NCBI RefSeq assembly: GCF_006716885.1
Contig: NZ_VFPU01000002.1
Coordinates: forward strand, 1-64,000
DNA: 64,000 nt
DNA from: Ornithinimicrobium humiphilum
GTDB taxonomy: Bacteria > Actinomycetota > Actinomycetes > Actinomycetales > Dermatophilaceae
Direction of reading: 5' to 3'
The notes under the pieces: generated by a model
Databases searched by the model: none
What the model was told of the DNA's origin: nothing
Seen by the model: the letters and a program-made list of their open reading frames with translations, nothing else
Part shown: positions 56,990 through 64,000 of the stretch, piece after piece
Numbering within the stretch: the stretch's first letter is position 1
How the letters are laid out: each line of letters opens with the position of its first letter
Position numbers and translations under genes: made by a program

Positions 56990-58216
56990 ATGACGCACCC
57001 CACCCGCCGTGCCGTCGGGGCCGCCGCCATGGCCCTCACCCTCGCCGCCGCTCTCGGGGCGGCCCCCACCTCGGCCGCGCCCGGCCGACCCGAACCGCCG
57101 GGGAGGCCCGACATGGACGTCCGCTTCGCGACCTTCAACGCCAGCCTCAACCGGGAGGTGGAGGGCGAGCTGACGCAGCGGCTGCAGGCCGGGGACGACC
57201 AGCAGATCCGCAATGCGGCCGAGACCCTCCAGCGGGCGCGGCCGGACGTGGTGCTCATCAACGAGTTCGACCAGGCCCCCGGCAACGCCGAGCTCTTCCA
57301 CGACAACTACCTGGCCGTGCCGCAGAACGGCGCCGAGCCCCTCGACTATCCCTACACCTACGTGGCGCCGGTCAACACCGGCGTGCCGAGCGGCCACGAC
57401 CTCAACGGCGACGGCGTGGTCGGCGGCCCGGACGACGCCTGGGGCTTCGGGCTCTTCCCGGGGCAGTACGGCATGGTCGTCTACTCGCGCTACCCGATCG
57501 ACGTCGACGCCGTCCGCACCTTCCAGCTGTTCCGCTGGGCGGACATGCCGGGCAACGTCATCCCCGAGGGCTTCTACGACGACGACGCACGGGAGGCGCT
57601 GCGGCTCTCGAGCAAGTCCCACTGGGACGTGCCGGTGACCATCGGCGGGCACACCGTCCACGTGCTGGCGGCGCACCCGACCCCGCCCACCTTCGACGGG
57701 CCGGAGGACCGCAACGGCCGCCGCAACCACGACGAGATCCGGTTCTGGGCCGACTACGTCTCGCCCGGGCAGCGCAGCTCCTACATCTACGACGACGAGG
57801 GAGGCCGCGGCGGGCTGGAGCCCGGCGCCCGCTTCGTCATCGTGGGTGACTACAACGCCGACCCCTTCGACGGCGACTCCCTCGACGGGGCGATCAACCA
57901 GCTCCTCGACCACCCCCGGATCAGCACGAAGGTCACCCCGCGCAGCCCCGGCGGGCCGGAGCAGGCGCTCGTGCAGGGCGGCGTCAACCTCGAGCACCGG
58001 GGCGACCCGGCCTTCGACACCGCCGACTTCTCCGAGCCACCGGGCAACCTCCGGGTGGACTACGTGCTGCCGAGCACGTCGCTGCCGGTCCTGGACGCCC
58101 AGGTGTTCTGGCCGCTGGCGAGCGACCCGCTCTTCCGGCTGGTTGGCACCTATCCGTTCCCGACCAGCGACCACCGGCTGGTCTGGGCCGACGTGCGGCT
58201 GCCCCACCGGCCCTGA
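56990..58216 (+). CDS. Secreted endonuclease/exonuclease/phosphatase-family protein
   Basis: The 408-residue exported protein has a signal peptide (basic start, hydrophobic 10-25, TSAAPG site). The mature EEP domain begins VRFATFNASLN. It has the metal ligand Glu in VLINEFDQ, the catalytic His region HVLAAHPTPPT, the Asp-Asn pair in VGDYNADPFDGDS and the final DHRLVWADV. The family hydrolyses phosphodiesters of nucleic acids, lipids or sugars. TAGGGT (56978-56983) 6 nt before the ATG suggests a leaderless mRNA. Confidence 0.88.
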   Translation: MTHPTRRAVGAAAMALTLAAALGAAPTSAAPGRPEPPGRPDMDVRFATFNASLNREVEGELTQRLQAGDDQQIRNAAETLQRARPDVVLINEFDQAPGNAELFHDNYLAVPQNGAEPLDYPYTYVAPVNTGVPSGHDLNGDGVVGGPDDAWGFGLFPGQYGMVVYSRYPIDVDAVRTFQLFRWADMPGNVIPEGFYDDDAREALRLSSKSHWDVPVTIGGHTVHVLAAHPTPPTFDGPEDRNGRRNHDEIRFWADYVSPGQRSSYIYDDEGGRGGLEPGARFVIVGDYNADPFDGDSLDGAINQLLDHPRISTKVTPRSPGGPEQALVQGGVNLEHRGDPAFDTADFSEPPGNLRVDYVLPSTSLPVLDAQVFWPLASDPLFRLVGTYPFPTSDHRLVWADVRLPHRP

Positions 58217-58283
58217 GGCCGGCGACGGCCCCTCCCGGGAACTCTTTCGCACCGCAGGCGGCGCTGGCTCTAGGTTGGGACCC

Positions 58284-58865
58284 ATGACCGGAGCACCTGA
58301 CCACGCCCCCCGGCCGGACGAGCGCTGGGCCGGCGGCCCGGTGGAGGACACCACCGGAATGCGCCCGATCCTGCCCGACGCCGGCCTGCGCGGCCCCGCG
58401 GAGGACACGCCGGGGTGGTCACCCGCCCCCGTCGAGCCCACGGCGGTGCAGCCCGCGTCCACCCCCGCTCCCCCGGCGACGTCCGGCACCGCCGGCGCGT
58501 CGGTGGCGGGCTTCTTCAGCTCGGTCCGCCGCGCGGGCCGCTGGGAGGTCCCGCCGGTGCTCACCGTGACGCAGGGCTTCTCCGACGCCGTCCTCGACCT
58601 GCGCGAGGCGGTCGTGCGCTCGGGCACCGTCGAGCTGCGGATCTACGGCGGCTTCTCCGAGACGCGCGTCATCGTGCCGCCGGGCGTGGCCGTGGACATG
58701 GAGGGCGGCGTGGCGATCTTCGCCGACCAGAAGGTGCGGGTCGGCGAGGTCGACCCGTCCGCCTACCGGGTCCGCATCGTCAACTACGGCGTCTTCTCCT
58801 CGCTGCGCGTCGTCTCGATGGCGGTCGGCGAGGAGCCGAAGAAGTGGTGGAAGGGCCTGACCTGA
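58284..58865 (+). CDS. LiaF-like cell-wall stress domain protein
   Basis: The 193-residue protein has a Pro/Ala-rich disordered N-terminus (about 1-75). A right-handed beta-helix-like LiaF C-terminal domain follows (VVRSGTVELRIYGGFSETRVIVPPGVAV, then IVNYGVFSSLRVVS). No membrane segment is present, unlike Bacillus LiaF, so it is a soluble relative. Role unknown; cell-envelope stress sensing is inference from the family. TAGGTT (58271-58276) lies 7 nt before the ATG. The gene is the last before tRNA-Lys. Confidence 0.82.
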   Translation: MTGAPDHAPRPDERWAGGPVEDTTGMRPILPDAGLRGPAEDTPGWSPAPVEPTAVQPASTPAPPATSGTAGASVAGFFSSVRRAGRWEVPPVLTVTQGFSDAVLDLREAVVRSGTVELRIYGGFSETRVIVPPGVAVDMEGGVAIFADQKVRVGEVDPSAYRVRIVNYGVFSSLRVVSMAVGEEPKKWWKGLT

Positions 58866-58928
58866 GGCGCTGCCCCGGGTGCACCGGTGCCGCGGAGTAC
58901 CCTGTGGGCTCGCGCGGTGCGCCGTGCA

Positions 58929-59001
58929 GGGCCTCTAGCTCAATGGTCAGAGCTGCGGACTTTTAATCCGTAGGTTGTGGGTTCGAGTCCCACGGGGCCC
59001 A
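58929..59001 (+). tRNA. tRNA-Lys (TTT anticodon)
   Basis: A complete 73-nt cloverleaf. The acceptor stem is GGGCCTC paired with GGGGCCC (one G-U), and the D stem is GCTC/GAGC. The anticodon stem GCGGA/TCCGT has a loop CTTTTAA (anticodon 58962-58964). The variable loop is AGGTT, the T stem is GTGGG/CCCAC with TTCGAGT, and the discriminator is A. CCA is not encoded in full. A TACCCT -10 candidate is at 58898-58903. An integrase remnant directly downstream suggests the tRNA 3' end served as an attachment site. Confidence 0.95.
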
Positions 59002-59018
59002 CCGACGGTCGTCGCAGG

Positions 59019-59159
59019 TCAAGCGCTGTCCCCCGGAGGATGTCTCACGGCGGCCATGCCGTCCAGCGCCTCGGGCAGTAGGTGCGTGTAGAGGTTGAGC
59101 GTCGTCGCCGGCGTGCTCTGACCCAGGATGCGCTGCACCTCCACGGGCGTCACGCCGAC
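59019..59159 (-). pseudogene. C-terminal stub of a tyrosine recombinase (integrase)
   Basis: About 46 codons read VTPVEVQRILGQSTPATTLN then LYTHLLPEALDGM, the conserved end of phage-type integrases. The Leu-Gly-(His/Gln)-Ser box and the nucleophile Tyr in NLYTHL are visible. Everything upstream (the Arg and Lys-His catalytic residues) is missing, replaced by unrelated sequence and the MFS gene. The stub begins 18 nt from the tRNA-Lys, the normal place for an integrase of a tRNA-inserted element. Confidence 0.8.
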
Positions 59160-59218
59160 CTGGACACCGACCGACTCGGCGGCCCGGGACCACTCGACCC
59201 GGGCCCACGCGCGAGAGG

Positions 59219-60472
59219 TCACCCGACCGCTATGCCGGCGCGTCGTCGAGTGGCCCGGTTGGCGTGCTCGGAGTAGCGGGGCACCCAGCGACCAAGTCCC
59301 GCTGCGGCACCCAGACCCATCGCCCCGGTGACCCAGATGCCCGCAGCCAGCGAGCCGGCTGCCGCTCCTCCCGCGATGATGAGAGGGCCCACTGCGTCGC
59401 CACAGTCCTGGAGGAGACGCCAGACCCCGAGGAAGGCTGAGCGCTCGTCCGCCGGAGCGACGTCGGCGCCGAGGGTCATCATGAGCCCGGACCCGAGACC
59501 GTTGCCGATGCCGAGGAGCACGGCCACGAAGGCCGTCGTGGACGCTGTCGTGGCGGCCGGCAGCAGCACCATCGAGAGGGCCAGCAGGAGCATCGAGGGC
59601 ACAGCGATCCACAGGCGGCCGAAGCGGTCCATGATCTTGCCCGAAGGGTAGAAGAGCAGCATGTCCAGGCCGCCCGAGATCCCGAAGATCACGGAGATCA
59701 GCTCGGCGTCCAGGCCCAGGTGTTCACCCCACAGAGGCAGCACGGTCGTGCGCGCGCCACGCACCGCACCGACGAGGACGGTCGTGACGCCGAGGGTCAT
59801 GACGAGGGGGCGGTGTCGCCGGAGCAGGGACGACAGGGACACGGGGGCGCGCGGCGGTGCTGGCTGCCCCTCCCGCGCAGGATGAGTCCCGGCGCGGACC
59901 GCCAGGACGACGAGCGCCGATACGAAGGCGCACCCGGCAGCCAGCCAGTACGCGGGCCTCATGCTGTTGCCGATGAGGACGGCTGCGCCGAGGAACGGGC
60001 CGACGAAGTAGCCGACCCGGTGCATGCCACCGAGGGTCGAGAGAACCCGTGCCCGGTGGGCCGGCGGCGTGATCTCGGTCAGGTACGACTGTCGGGCGAG
60101 GTTGAACACCGCGATGGCCGTCCCCATCGTCAGGGTTGCGGCGCCGAGCACCCACAGTCCTGGCGCCCACGCCAGGGCGCAGGCAGACACGGCACCCAGC
60201 AGGGCGCCGACGAACATAGCCCTGCGGTCGCCGACACGGGCAGCGAAGAGGCCGGCAGGGACGTCGGCCAGGACCCGCCCCACAGGCATCAGGGCGGCGG
60301 CGAACCCTGCGACGGCAAGGCTGCCGCCGAGCCTCGTGGCGCTCAGTGGGATGAGCGGGAGGACCACGCCGATGGCGACACCGAAGAGCAGTGCCGGGGC
60401 GAAGGTGCCGATCAGCACCGTTCGCAGCGGAAACATCGTCTCGCGCCGACCGCCGGCCTGCTTGACACCCAT
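59219..60472 (-). CDS. Major facilitator superfamily exporter
   Basis: The 417-residue protein has twelve hydrophobic segments. The DHA-type loop motif between helices 2 and 3 is ADVPAGLFAARVGDRRAMFVG, and the second half has FYPSGKIMDRFGRLW. It resembles drug or metabolite exporters; the substrate is unknown. ATG 60472 is preferred because AGGGAG lies 8 nt upstream; ATG 60436 is an alternative. The gene is divergent from an IclR regulator that shares its promoter and probably controls it. Confidence 0.87.
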   Translation of the reverse strand: MGVKQAGGRRETMFPLRTVLIGTFAPALLFGVAIGVVLPLIPLSATRLGGSLAVAGFAAALMPVGRVLADVPAGLFAARVGDRRAMFVGALLGAVSACALAWAPGLWVLGAATLTMGTAIAVFNLARQSYLTEITPPAHRARVLSTLGGMHRVGYFVGPFLGAAVLIGNSMRPAYWLAAGCAFVSALVVLAVRAGTHPAREGQPAPPRAPVSLSSLLRRHRPLVMTLGVTTVLVGAVRGARTTVLPLWGEHLGLDAELISVIFGISGGLDMLLFYPSGKIMDRFGRLWIAVPSMLLLALSMVLLPAATTASTTAFVAVLLGIGNGLGSGLMMTLGADVAPADERSAFLGVWRLLQDCGDAVGPLIIAGGAAAGSLAAGIWVTGAMGLGAAAGLGRWVPRYSEHANRATRRRAGIAVG

Positions 60473-60518
60473 CTGTACGCTCCCTACTCTGTTCACATCG
60501 TGAACAGTAACGATCGTT
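60462..60518. promoter_or_regulatory. Divergent MFS/IclR promoter with two operator palindromes
   Basis: Plus strand: TTGACA (60462-60467), 17-bp spacer, TACTCT (60485-60490), a textbook housekeeping promoter. The perfect palindrome TGTTCAC-ATC-GTGAACA (60490-60506) covers the -10 end, start point and GTG. A second palindrome AACGATCGTT (60509-60518) follows. A repressor bound here would block both genes. Confidence 0.75.
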
Positions 60519-61303
60519 ATATGAACGACTTTACACCGCCGGCGTTGCAGTCACTCCAGCGCGCGACGGACGTGCTGTTCGCCCTGGAAGGTGGGGTGGA
60601 GGCACAGACGCCCGCCCAGCTCGCGGCGCGCCTGGGTCTCAACCGGACCACCGTGTGGCGCTACCTGGTCACCCTCGCCGCTTCTGGGCTGGCGCGGGAG
60701 GTTCCCGGTGGCAGGTTCGCGCTGGGGCCTCGCACCCTGGGCTTGGCCGGGGCCTACGCCGCGCAGTGGGGTCGATTCGGCACCGCAGGGGGCGTGGTGC
60801 TGGAGCGTCTGCGGGACGCGACGGGCGAGACCGCCGGCCTGCACCTGCGGGAGGGATGGGCGCGCGTCCCCATCAGGCAGGCCGAGTCGCACCACGAGCT
60901 ACGACGGACCTACGGGGACCTGGGCGCGTCCGTGCCGCTCCATGTCGGCTCGCCCTCCTTGGTCATCCTGGCTCATCTCGAGCCGCAGGAGCAGGACGCC
61001 TTTCTCGACTCGCGCACCGAATTCGCACCGCCCGAGCGCGAGCGGCTCTCCGGCGTCCTGGCCGAGATCCGTGCGCAGGGCTATGCCAGCTCGCAGGGGG
61101 CGCGGGTCGGCAACACCTGGTCGATCGCCGCCCCGGTGCGCGACCCGACGGGCCAGGTGGTGGGAGCGATCAACATCACCGGACCCGAGCAACGGTTCAC
61201 TGCTAGCACCGTGCCCGGATTCATCGACGAGGTCGTCGGCGCGTCTCGCTGGCTGGAGGGACAACTGGGCGCCGGGGCGGCCTCACAGGCGCGTCCGCAA
61301 TAG
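60500..61303 (+). CDS. IclR-family regulator of the divergent exporter
   Basis: The 267-residue protein has a winged helix-turn-helix (about 15-75, AQLAARLGLNRTTVWRYLVTLAASGL). A GAF-like effector domain follows with TGETAGLHLREGWARV, SVPLHVGSPSLVILAHL and VRDPTGQVVGAINITGP. GTG 60500 fits a leaderless transcript from the TACTCT -10; ATG 60521 is possible. The binding palindrome overlaps the GTG, implying autorepression. It probably responds to the exporter's substrate. Confidence 0.87.
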   Translation: MNSNDRYMNDFTPPALQSLQRATDVLFALEGGVEAQTPAQLAARLGLNRTTVWRYLVTLAASGLAREVPGGRFALGPRTLGLAGAYAAQWGRFGTAGGVVLERLRDATGETAGLHLREGWARVPIRQAESHHELRRTYGDLGASVPLHVGSPSLVILAHLEPQEQDAFLDSRTEFAPPERERLSGVLAEIRAQGYASSQGARVGNTWSIAAPVRDPTGQVVGAINITGPEQRFTASTVPGFIDEVVGASRWLEGQLGAGAASQARPQ

Positions 61304-61392
61304 GTGGAATCCTCACTGGTAGGTTGCCATCACCCCTCGCAAGAACGTCAACACCTATCGCTACAGTCTCGATGCAGAGAAATAAGGAAAAT

Positions 61393-62070
61393 ATGGTAGA
61401 TGTCCTTGTTGTCGACGATGATTTTATGATCGCCAACGTCCACGCAAAATTCGTCTCCTCGATCGCTGGATTTCGCGTCGTTGGGACCGCGAACACCGGT
61501 ATGGACGCCATCGAGCAGGTCGCGAACAAGGGGCCCCAACTGATCCTCCTCGACGTCCACCTGCCGGACATCGACGGCCTCGAGGTGCTCCGCCGGCTCA
61601 GGCAGGCGGGGCACGACGTCGACGCGATCGTCATCACGGCCGAGCGGGACGCCGGATACGTGAAGACAGCGCTTCGGTGGGGCGTCTCGCAGTATTTGGT
61701 CAAACCCTTCGACCTGGTCGAGCTGGGAGACCGGATGTCCTACTACCGGGACTCGCTCCAGGTCATGTCGCCGGGCGGCCTGGACCAGGAATTCATCGAC
61801 ACCATCTTCCCCGCGCCCCATCAGAGGCGTCCCGCAAGCCCCTTGCCCAAAGGCCTGAGCAGGGAGAGTGCAGAAGTTGTTCGTGAAGTGGTGAGGGGGC
61901 GAGGTGAGATATCGGCTCAAGAATGCGCCGAGGCGACCGGAATGGCCCGTACCAGCGCTCGGCGATATCTCGAGCACCTGGCTCATATCGGGGAGCTCAG
62001 GGTCCGCCTCCAGTACGGCGCCGGACGGCCCACCCGGCTCTACTCGCTCCCGTCGACGACCGACGGGTGA
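61393..62070 (+). CDS. Orphan CitB/DcuR-type response regulator
   Basis: This 225-residue protein has a receiver domain (VLVVDDDFMIANVHAKF, phosphoacceptor in LILLDVHLPDIDG near Asp56, lysine in YLVKPFDLVELGDRM). The C-terminal helix-turn-helix of the CitB class is ISAQECAEATGMARTSARRYLEHL. Such regulators pair with CitA/DcuS kinases for C4-dicarboxylates or citrate, but no kinase gene is next to it. AAGGAAAAT before ATG 61393 supports the start. The first third has noticeably lower G+C and more A/T-ending codons than neighbours. Confidence 0.88.
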   Translation: MVDVLVVDDDFMIANVHAKFVSSIAGFRVVGTANTGMDAIEQVANKGPQLILLDVHLPDIDGLEVLRRLRQAGHDVDAIVITAERDAGYVKTALRWGVSQYLVKPFDLVELGDRMSYYRDSLQVMSPGGLDQEFIDTIFPAPHQRRPASPLPKGLSRESAEVVREVVRGRGEISAQECAEATGMARTSARRYLEHLAHIGELRVRLQYGAGRPTRLYSLPSTTDG

Positions 62071-62142
62071 CCTTCGCGCCGTGGGACACCCCGGCGCGAA
62101 GGCGCCGCGAGCCTCACCCCGCGGGTGAACGCCCGCGGCGCC
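62071..62142 (+). terminator. Two consecutive perfect hairpins after the response regulator
   Basis: Hairpin 1 is CCTTCGCGCC/GGCGCGAAGG (62071-62080 with 62093-62102). Hairpin 2 is GGCGCCGCG/CGCGGCGCC (62101-62109 with 62134-62142) enclosing a smaller TCACC/GGTGA stem. They start at the base after the stop codon and probably terminate the gene. The second has a branched, cruciform-like shape. Confidence 0.7.
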
Positions 62143-62392
62143 TGCCGGATGACGGGTGTCCGTAGGTGTACCCAGCCAGGACGTTGGTAGCGGCGAGCCT
62201 GGCTGAACGAAGGAGAACCTCCGAGTGGGATGTGGCTTGTCTAAGCCTCGCTCCACCGATGGACGTCGCTGAGCAGCGCGTTGCGGAGCGCGTAGGCGAT
62301 TCGCGGAGGTGGGCGTAGGAGATCTCCCGACCTCGCTGTCGGGGTGTTCCACGTACAGGTTTCCTGGGGTCGCGCCGTCGCCGGCTGGGTGG
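62143..62392. other. Gene-free, highly structured stretch, possible intron or element remnant
   Basis: No reading frame is convincing. From about 62170 a compact set of stems is visible: AGCCAGG/CCTGGCT around a GTAGCGGCGAG loop, GGAG/CTCC, and GGCTT/AAGCC with a GTCT loop. The order of stems and a GTGTACCC start reminded me of the 5' end of a group II intron domain I, which often inserts after terminator hairpins. No reverse transcriptase or domain V is present, so at most a truncated copy. Confidence 0.3.
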
Positions 62393-63780
62393 TCAGGTCG
62401 TGGCCGGTAGGGGCGGTCCGCAGACGCTGGCGAACAGTGGCTTCCAGGCCTGCTGCCAGGGCCAGTTCGTGGGCAGGTGCAGGCGGAGTCGCCGCGCTGA
62501 GGACGCTGCCCGGGCGGGCACGGTGACCAGGGTCCGGCGGATGGTGGCGGTGGTCGCTCGGGCCAGCTGGGGGCCGGTCAGCGTGGCGGCGGCACGGGTG
62601 AGGTTGAACGCGGTAACCGCGAGCACGAGCCAGGCAGCGTTCGCGGCGAACTTGCCGGAAGGCAGGTGTGCCAGCGCAGAGTTCTTCAGGTCGGCGTGGA
62701 CGTTCTCGATGACCGCGTGAGCGCGGTGGGTCTTGTCCGCCGCGACGGTGTCCAGGACGGCGGGTTCGGTGGTGGTGAAGAACGCGTGGAAGCGCCAGGT
62801 GTCGAACAACTGGTCCTGACCATCACCGTTCTTGGGGTTCAGGTCGGGGATGCGGCGCACGACCAGGCGGCCGGGCACGTGGCGCGAACGGGCCTGGGCG
62901 GTGAACGCGGTGAACGGGATCTCGGCGACCTCAGCGCGGGAGATCCACGCCCCTGTGGCCTCGTCCCGGATGGCGTCGGTGTACTCGATCGGCGTCCACG
63001 CGTCCTCGTCGATGGTGGCGATCGCGGCCCGGACGTCGCTGCTCAGGCGGACGGTGACCGAGACGTCCGCGCCGGCGCGGACGGCGGCACCGATGGTGGG
63101 GTGGCCGTAGAACGCCGAGTCAGCGCGCACCAGCACCGGCCGGCTGGCCCGGGTGCTGCGCATCCTGGCCACCGTCGCCAGGGCGTCGGTGACCAGCCGG
63201 CTCGCCCCGCGCGGGGAGCCGACCGAGCCCTTGCGCAGCCGCTGGCCACGATCACCGGAGCTGCCTGCTCGGTGGTCACGGTCGCCAGCAGCGCGTTCAG
63301 CCCGCGCACCCGGGTGTAGCCGAACCCGGCGCCCTGCTTGGCGTACCCGTGGACCTCGATGATCGTGTCGTCGACGTCCCCCACCGCGTACTCGTCCAGG
63401 CCCTTGACCACCGGGGTGGCGTGGGCCAGGTTGGTCAGCACCCGGGAGGCAACGGCATCCAGCTGGCGGACGTGGCCGAAGGTGAACGCCCGCAGGAACG
63501 AGCCCAGCGTCGAGGGTGCGTAGCAGGCGGAGAAGACCTTCTTCATCGCGCCGTGGCGCAGCAGCGCCATGTCGTCGATGCTGTCCGCGCCGGCGACCAT
63601 GCCGCCCACCAGCGCGCACACCTTCGCTCCTGCGTTGGCGCCCTTGTCGGTGGGCACGCTGAGCCGCTGCTGCGCGAGCTCACCGAGCCCGGCCTGCTCG
63701 GCCAGTGCGATCACTGGCACCAGGCCCGCGGCCGACACCAGGTTCGGGTCGTCGAAGGGACTGCCCCGCGTTTGGTTGAC
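62393..63780 (-). mobile_element. IS1380-type transposase remnant, frameshifted
   Basis: Two minus-strand frames together give one transposase. The N-terminal part (VSAAGLVPVIALAEQAGLGE, DSIDDMALLRHGAM) runs down to about 63250. The C-terminal part (GSVGSPRGASRLVTDALATV, VLVRADSAFYG, HAVIENVHADLKN) runs from there to 62393. One base appears lost near 63246-63250, within the region encoding a usually conserved GQRLRKG. The DDE residues (first Asp in the D-D-T-I stretch, second in VRADSAF, Glu in VIENVHADLKN) survive. No start codon is found upstream of 63738 and the 5' end meets an IS3 element, so it is inactive as read. Confidence 0.85.
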
Positions 63781-64000
63781 ACCTGACTTCTGAGGTTTCG
63801 GCCTCAGGCGGAAGGATGTCCCCGTGACAAAGCCCTACCCCAAGGAGTTCCGCGACGACGTCGTGGCCGTGGCCCGTCAGGGCCAGGCACCTCTGTCGCA
63901 GATCGCGAAGGACTTCGGCATCTCCGAAGGCTCGTTGACGAACTGGCTGAAGCGGGCCGACGTCGAGGACGGTCGGCGTCCCGGCCTGACCGATGCCGAC
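63778..64000 (+). mobile_element. Left end of an IS3-family insertion sequence
   Basis: The element is recognised from its OrfA. The left end is placed near TGACACCTGAC (63778), a TG-start terminal repeat as expected for IS3 members. A hairpin CTGAGG/CCTCAG (63790-63807) lies between it and the gene. The element appears to interrupt the 5' end of the IS1380-type transposase. The right end is outside the window. Confidence 0.65.
63824..64000 (+). CDS. IS3-family transposase OrfA (partial)
   Basis: The first 59 codons read VTKPYPKEFRDDVVAVARQG then AKDFGISEGSLTNWLKRADV, the helix-turn-helix of IS3-type OrfA proteins that bind the element ends. GTG 63824 has GGAAGGA about 9 nt upstream. The leucine-zipper part and OrfB (the DDE catalytic subunit, usually reached by -1 frameshifting) lie past base 64000. 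Confidence 0.92.
   Translation, partial: MTKPYPKEFRDDVVAVARQGQAPLSQIAKDFGISEGSLTNWLKRADVEDGRRPGLTDAD

Noticed and set aside
59219..60472. MFS gene as part of a defence or antibiotic-resistance island
   Set aside because: The protein has generic exporter motifs only; no resistance or defence gene accompanies it, so no such function is claimed.

Overview
The window is a stretch of a very high G+C actinobacterial chromosome. Third codon positions are almost all G or C, and GTG starts and 4-base start/stop overlaps (GTGA or ATGA) are common. Mycothiol genes (mshA, mshD, mscR), CarD, GlnR, SenX3-RegX3 and a DUF2516 protein place it in the Actinomycetota. Gene content and order look most like Micrococcales of the Intrasporangiaceae/Ornithinimicrobiaceae type. 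That placement is inference, since no 16S gene is present.

Layout. 1-10 kb: rlmB (partial), cysS, a YidC-like insertase and DUF6412, a GPP34 protein, mycothiol-dependent formaldehyde oxidation (mscR plus an MBL hydrolase), an acyl-CoA ligase, ispF, ispD fused to a P-loop kinase, and carD. 10-17 kb: a lipoprotein, then the phosphate-sensing genes phoU and senX3-regX3, then gpmA, a YbjN protein, mshA and a methyltransferase. 17-28 kb: a cupin, an alpha/beta hydrolase, DUF2516, a dtd-asparaginase-BKACE operon, ygfZ, an LCP ligase, a nitrobindin-like protein, glnR, mshD and a NUDIX-phosphatase fusion. 28-36.5 kb: the treY-treZ trehalose operon and an IclR-controlled 2-oxoacid dehydrogenase operon (E1 alpha, E1 beta and a free-standing lipoyl protein). 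36.6-40.4 kb: a cysteine-free HesB-like protein, a decayed glycoside phosphorylase fused to an unrelated gene tail, and a secreted LVIVD protein. 40.5-49 kb: metH, a glycine betaine ABC transporter behind a structured leader, a short MTHFR and an SRPBCC protein. 49-58.9 kb: a Ski2-like helicase, small proteins, a Pit phosphate transporter operon, an NCS1 permease with a cysteine hydrolase, a secreted EEP nuclease/phosphatase and a LiaF-like protein.

From 58.9 kb the character changes. A tRNA-Lys(TTT) is followed directly by the C-terminal stub of a tyrosine recombinase. After it come an MFS exporter and an IclR regulator sharing a divergent operator, an orphan CitB-type response regulator with locally lower G+C, a strongly structured non-coding stretch, a frameshifted IS1380-type transposase and the left end of an IS3-type element. 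I read this as a decayed integrative island in tRNA-Lys.

Two window-wide patterns stand out. First, the 10-mer GGTATGCCGT (either strand) occurs 11 times exactly and at least 5 more times with one end mismatch. It appears in several reading frames and between genes, so it looks like a DNA-level iterated motif. Second, about 19 genes have a TANNNT-like -10 hexamer 6-8 nt before the start codon and no Shine-Dalgarno sequence, which indicates widespread leaderless transcription.

All G+C statements are by eye, and no database search was run.
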